A DNA stretch of 16,088 bases from JANYBT01 sp038211475 (GTDB lineage Bacteria > Acidobacteriota > Terriglobia > Terriglobales > Acidobacteriaceae), in assembly GCA_038211475.1 (NCBI GenBank), contig JBBQVN010000083.1:1-16088 (forward strand). The letters are read 5' to 3'. A program made the translations under genes and the position numbers. The notes under the pieces are model-generated. The model worked only from the letters and a program-made list of their open reading frames with translations. It was not told the origin of the DNA and searched no databases. Below are positions 13,538 through 16,088 of this stretch, piece by piece (positions within the stretch are counted from its first letter, which is position 1; every line of letters begins with the position of its first letter).

Positions 13538-13631
13538 AGATTCAGCTCTTCGCTGCTAGCTTTTCGCCGCCAGCTTGTCTCCTGCCCATCCCCAGCGCCG
13601 CATTTCCCGGCTCCCGGCGATCGGCAACTCA

Positions 13632-13925
13632 CTACAGATTCTGTGCGTACTCCGGCATCTTTTCGCCAGCCTTCAATCGCACATACGCTTTCTTCCAGTC
13701 CGGGCGATACCCGGCAAAACGTCCGCGGCGGCGTTCCTTGCCTACGAAATTCAAAGTGCGAACCGACCGAACTTTCACTTTGAAAATGTTCTGCACCGCT
13801 TCCTTGATTTCCGTCTTGGTTGCCTTGGGCGCGACCTGGAACACCAGTGTGTTCTGGCCTTCTTTCACGTCCAGTCCCTTTTCGGTGATCACCGGACGAA
13901 CGATCGTTTGATATGCGGACTTCAT
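13632..13925 (-). CDS. rplW: 50S ribosomal protein L23
   Basis: L23 is at the exit of the peptide tunnel and is the main docking point for trigger factor and SRP. The 97 residues begin MKSAYQTIVRPVITEKGLDV and include NTLVFQVAPKATKTEIKEAV and the rRNA-binding stretch KVRSVRTLNFVGKERRRGRF. Length is usual. Its ATG overlaps the rplD stop by one base (TAATG), with a strong GGAGGT six bases upstream inside rplD, so translation is coupled. A 94-base spacer without clear features separates it from rplB. Confidence 0.98.
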   Translation of the reverse strand: MKSAYQTIVRPVITEKGLDVKEGQNTLVFQVAPKATKTEIKEAVQNIFKVKVRSVRTLNFVGKERRRGRFAGYRPDWKKAYVRLKAGEKMPEYAQNL

Positions 13926-14641
13926 TAGGCCACCTCCGCCGTCTTACGCGCACGCCGCGGGGTCTTTTTCGTCTTGCCTTCATCTGCAGTCGCGTGCTGT
14001 CGCTTGGAAGCTGTTTCTTTCAACGATCCCTGCAGCTTCTCCAGCGCCGGCTGCGAGAAGATCACGTGGCTGTAGCGCATCAGGTGATAGGGATGCACCG
14101 CATTACCCTTCACCAGTTCAGTACCTTCGAGGTTGCGCGAACTGAGCTCCAGGTTGCGATTGTCATGCGTAGAGTCTTCCACCAGCAACACCGTCCGCCC
14201 TACATTCAGCGCGGTCAGCGAGGCCTTGAACCCTTTGGTCTTCAGGTCCGTCATGTCGAACGCGTTCACCACAATCAATTTCTCGTCCGCCAGCTTGGCG
14301 GCCAGCGCAGAACGCAGCGCGCCCAGCAACTTCTTGCGCGGAAAGGTGTAGTCGTAGGAGCGTGGTTGCGGTCCGTGCACCGTGCCACCGTGCCGCCACA
14401 GCGGTGAGCGGATGGATCCGACGCGCGCCCGGCCCGTGCCTTTTTGCTTCCACAGCTTCTTGCCGGAACCGGAAACCAGCTTTTTGTTTTTGGTGGCATG
14501 CGTACCCGCACGCTGTGCGGCGCGATAATGCCGGATCGCTTCCCAGAGCAGGTCTTTATTGATCGCGCCGAATACTTCCTCGGCCAGCTCCAACGTCCCC
14601 ACCTTGGTTCCGCTCAAATTGTGAATATCAATCGTTGCCAT
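13925..14641 (-). CDS. rplD: 50S ribosomal protein L4 with basic C-terminal tail
   Basis: L4 is an early assembly protein whose long loop reaches the exit tunnel. In E. coli it also represses the S10 operon through its leader. The 238 residues include the loop at about 44-95 (QKGTGRARVGSIRSPLWRHG, then GTVHGPQPRSYDYTFPRKK). The globular domain has FDMTDLKTKGF and the YSHVIFSQPALEKL end. The family usually stops near 205. Residues 208-238 are a Lys/Arg/Thr tail, of unknown role. The ATG lies 43 bases after rplC, with a weak GAGAA upstream. Confidence 0.97.
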   Translation of the reverse strand: MATIDIHNLSGTKVGTLELAEEVFGAINKDLLWEAIRHYRAAQRAGTHATKNKKLVSGSGKKLWKQKGTGRARVGSIRSPLWRHGGTVHGPQPRSYDYTFPRKKLLGALRSALAAKLADEKLIVVNAFDMTDLKTKGFKASLTALNVGRTVLLVEDSTHDNRNLELSSRNLEGTELVKGNAVHPYHLMRYSHVIFSQPALEKLQGSLKETASKRQHATADEGKTKKTPRRARKTAEVA

Positions 14642-14654
14642 AAATTTCTCATGT

Positions 14655-14679
14655 CGGTCCGGGCGCCTTGCCCGTACCG
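14655..14679 (-). other. Hairpin in the rplC-rplD spacer
   Basis: CGGT-C-CGGGC (14655-14664) pairs with GCCCG-T-ACCG (14670-14679): nine pairs with one mismatch and a 5-base loop. It starts five bases after the rplC stop and ends 13 bases before the rplD start. It therefore lies over or beside the rplD ribosome-binding region and could limit rplD initiation unless opened by translating ribosomes. Confidence 0.45.
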
Positions 14680-14684
14680 CTCCA

Positions 14685-15416
14685 CTAGCCCTTCTTGGAA
14701 GCGCGCTTCGCAGCTTTTAACGGATCAACCGTGGCCGAACCGGCAAATCCACGACGCTCTCTCGGCGGTTTCTTCGACTTGCTGATCATCAGATAGCCGC
14801 CATTCGGACCCGGCACGCTGCCTTCAATCACCAGCAGGTTCTCTTCCTTGTCCACTCCGAGAATCCGCAGGTTGCGCACCGTGACCCGGGCATCGCCCAT
14901 ATGTCCCGACATCCGCATGCCCTTAAATACTCGAGAAGGAAACGCCGACGAACCGATTGAACCCGTGATTTGGAACATCGAACCGTGCGACTTGGGACCG
15001 CCCGCGAAGTGGTGACGTTTCACCACACCCGCGAAGCCTCGCCCCTTGCTCACGCCGACGATGTCCACAAACTTTTCGCCTTCAAAAATGTCAACCAGCA
15101 CCCGGTCGCCTACCTTGACTGCGCCATGGGCTGCTTCGTCCGGATCGATCTCCAACCCAACCTCTCGCAGGAACTTCACCGGCGGCAGATTGTTCTTGGC
15201 AAAGTGCCCGCGCATCGGCTTGCTGAGGTTCTTTTCCTTCACAAACTCGACCAAGCCGAGCTGCGCCGCTTCATATCCGTCGCGCGTCGCCAGCTTGTGC
15301 TGCGTCACCACGCAGGGTCCCGCCTGCAGCACGGTCGCTGGACGCACATCGCCCTTCGAATCGAACAGCTGCGTCATGCCGACCTTCTTACCCAAAATTC
15401 CCGTGACTCTTGCCAT
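14685..15416 (-). CDS. rplC: 50S ribosomal protein L3 with C-terminal tail
   Basis: L3 initiates 50S assembly and its extension approaches the peptidyl-transferase centre. The 243 residues compare with about 205-210 usually. The core shows VTGILGKKVGMTQLFDSKGD, VSKGRGFAGVVKRHHFAGGP and FPSRVFKGMRMSGHMGDARV, ending VPGPNGGYLMISKSKK. Residues 214-243 are an extra Arg/Lys-rich tail. The segment GSIGSSAFP (152-160) aligns with GSIGQNQTP of E. coli, so the glutamine methylated there by PrmB is absent. ATG with a strong GGAGGAG seven bases upstream. Confidence 0.97.
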   Translation of the reverse strand: MARVTGILGKKVGMTQLFDSKGDVRPATVLQAGPCVVTQHKLATRDGYEAAQLGLVEFVKEKNLSKPMRGHFAKNNLPPVKFLREVGLEIDPDEAAHGAVKVGDRVLVDIFEGEKFVDIVGVSKGRGFAGVVKRHHFAGGPKSHGSMFQITGSIGSSAFPSRVFKGMRMSGHMGDARVTVRNLRILGVDKEENLLVIEGSVPGPNGGYLMISKSKKPPRERRGFAGSATVDPLKAAKRASKKG

Positions 15417-15460
15417 TACTTTCTCCTCCCAGCGTGGCTCATGGCCAGAGGCTGGTCGCT

Positions 15461-15480
15461 TCCCGCTTTCAAACGCGGGA
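15461..15480 (-). other. Hairpin in the rpsJ-rplC spacer
   Basis: TCCCGC (15461-15466) and GCGGGA (15475-15480) form a perfect 6-bp stem with an 8-base loop, eight bases after the rpsJ stop. A weaker neighbour (GGCCAG with CTGGTC, one wobble, around 15443-15457) lies between it and the rplC Shine-Dalgarno. No T-run. Confidence 0.4.
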
Positions 15481-15488
15481 GCTGACTT

Positions 15489-15818
15489 CTACTTGTGCTC
15501 TTTGCCGAACGCCTTGATCTCGACATCCACACCTGCCGGCAGATCCAGCTTCATCAGCGCATCCACTGTCTGCTGCGTCGGCTCCAGAATGTCGAACAGC
15601 CGTTTGTGAGTGCGCATCTCAAACTGTTCGCGCGACTTCTTGTCCACGTGGGGGGAACGCAGCACGCAATACTTGTTCTTCACCGTGGGCAATGGAATCG
15701 GGCCCGCGACTTGTGCGCCGGTGCGTTTCGCCGTTTCAACAATCTCACCCGTGGACTGGTCCAGGATGCGATAGTCGTAAGCCTTCAACCGAATTCGAAT
15801 TCTTTCTTTTCCGATCAC
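15489..15818 (-). CDS. rpsJ: 30S ribosomal protein S10, probable GTG start
   Basis: S10 is in the 30S head, and as NusE it also works in antitermination with NusB. The product is 109 residues from a GTG at 15818, then IGKERIRIRLKAYDYRILDQ, which matches the normal S10 N-terminus. Core: RTGAQVAGPIPLPTVKNKYC, SREQFEMRTHKRLFDIL, ending GVDVEIKAFGKEHK. The only in-frame ATG is 22 codons upstream at 15884 and would add residues that read through a 9-bp hairpin and have no S10 likeness. A purine run (AGAGAGAG) four bases before the GTG can serve as ribosome-binding site. First gene of the S10 group, about 98 bases after tuf. Confidence 0.95.
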   Translation of the reverse strand: MIGKERIRIRLKAYDYRILDQSTGEIVETAKRTGAQVAGPIPLPTVKNKYCVLRSPHVDKKSREQFEMRTHKRLFDILEPTQQTVDALMKLDLPAGVDVEIKAFGKEHK

Positions 15819-15833
15819 GTTTCTCTCTCTGAC

Positions 15834-15855
15834 TTCTTCTGGCTTCCCAGAAGAA
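15834..15855 (-). promoter_or_regulatory. Hairpin in the rpsJ 5' leader
   Basis: TTCTTCTGG (15834-15842) and CCAGAAGAA (15847-15855) form a perfect 9-bp stem with a 4-base loop (GAAG in the transcript). It ends 15 bases before the rpsJ GTG, next to the purine-rich ribosome-binding stretch. Position fits a translational control or folding element of the S10 operon leader. In E. coli that leader is the target of L4, but the similarity is of position only. Regulation is inferred, not shown. Confidence 0.55.
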
Positions 15856-15890
15856 AAGAACTGGCGGCAAGTTGCAGGCCGCATCGTAGC

Positions 15891-15907
15891 GCCGACATCC
15901 TGTCGGC
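15891..15907 (-). repeat. GC-rich palindrome after tuf, possibly a dispersed repeat
   Basis: GCCGACA (15891-15897) and TGTCGGC (15901-15907) form a perfect 7-bp stem around TCC, nine bases after the tuf stop. There is no T-run after it in the transcript, so it is not a standard terminator. The form resembles short REP-like palindromes scattered between genes in some bacteria. Whether it is repeated elsewhere cannot be told from this window. Confidence 0.5.
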
Positions 15908-15916
15908 CAGGGACTT

Positions 15917-16088
15917 CTACTTCACAATTTCTGCAATGGTGCCGGCACCCACGGTGTGGCCGCCTTCCCGGATCGCGAACCGCAACCCCTTCTCCATCGC
16001 CACCGGCGTGATCAACTCAATCACCAGGCTTACGTTGTCTCCCGGCATCACCATCTCGGTGCCTTCGGGCAACTCCGCCACTCCCGTC
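15917..16088 (-). CDS. tuf: Elongation factor Tu, C-terminal end (cut by window edge)
   Basis: EF-Tu delivers aminoacyl-tRNA to the ribosome. The 56 visible residues run TGVAELPEGTEMVMPGDNVS and continue through LVIELITPVAMEKGLRFAIR to EGGHTVGAGTIAEIVK and a TAG stop. This is the end of domain 3, matching the near-universal MVMPGDN and LRFAIREGGRTVGAG motifs. The rest lies beyond the window. Position upstream of rpsJ is the common str-S10 junction, where rpsL, rpsG and fusA often precede. Confidence 0.97.
   Translation of the reverse strand, partial: TGVAELPEGTEMVMPGDNVSLVIELITPVAMEKGLRFAIREGGHTVGAGTIAEIVK

Noticed and set aside
13538..13631. Regulatory element in the 94-base rplW-rplB spacer
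   Set aside because: Only a 4-bp CCGG pairing and no convincing promoter or stem were seen.

Overview
The window is one uninterrupted block of translation genes, all on the minus strand: the tuf - S10 - spc - alpha ribosomal supercluster. Reading with transcription (from high to low coordinates) the order is tuf (3' end only), rpsJ, rplC, rplD, rplW, rplB, rpsS, rplV, rpsC, rplP, rpmC, rpsQ, rplN, rplX, rplE, rpsN, rpsH, rplF, rplR, rpsE, rpmD, rplO, secY, adk, map, infA, rpmJ, rpsM, rpsK, rpsD and rpoA (5' part only). No gene is broken, no foreign gene is inserted, and the plus strand holds only shadow frames. I saw no tRNA, rRNA, insertion sequence or CRISPR array. The longest gap without a gene is about 120 bases.

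The organism is a bacterium with fairly high GC. The order combines adk-map-infA after secY (as in Bacillus and many other phyla) with rpsD between rpsK and rpoA (as in E. coli). S4, S14, L36, L24 and adenylate kinase are all cysteine-bearing, zinc-binding versions. Several r-proteins (L3, L4, L5, L22, S17, S19, S11) carry basic or Ala/Pro-rich extensions. The protein style reminds me of Acidobacteriota (Koribacter/Terriglobia type). That is a judgement from memory, not a search, and is only moderately sure.

Layout: 15917-16088 is the end of EF-Tu. 10115-15818 is the S10 operon (rpsJ to rpsQ). 2245-10084 is the spc operon (rplN to rplO) followed by the secretion and processing genes secY, adk, map, infA and rpmJ. 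1-2228 is the alpha operon (rpsM, rpsK, rpsD, rpoA). The genes supply ribosomal subunits, the initiation factor IF-1, the Sec channel that receives nascent membrane proteins, the enzyme that trims the initiator Met, adenylate balance, and the RNA polymerase alpha subunit.

There is no new system here. What deserves a second look is small-scale. Many of the wider spacers contain a stem-loop, often only a few bases after a stop codon; the strongest are around infA/rpmJ, in the rpsJ leader, and between rpsK and rpsD, secY and adk, and rplB and rpsS. There are two independent 12-base tandem repeats (in the L22 tail and across the rpsN stop codon). rpsD uses a TTG start, and rpsJ very probably a GTG start.
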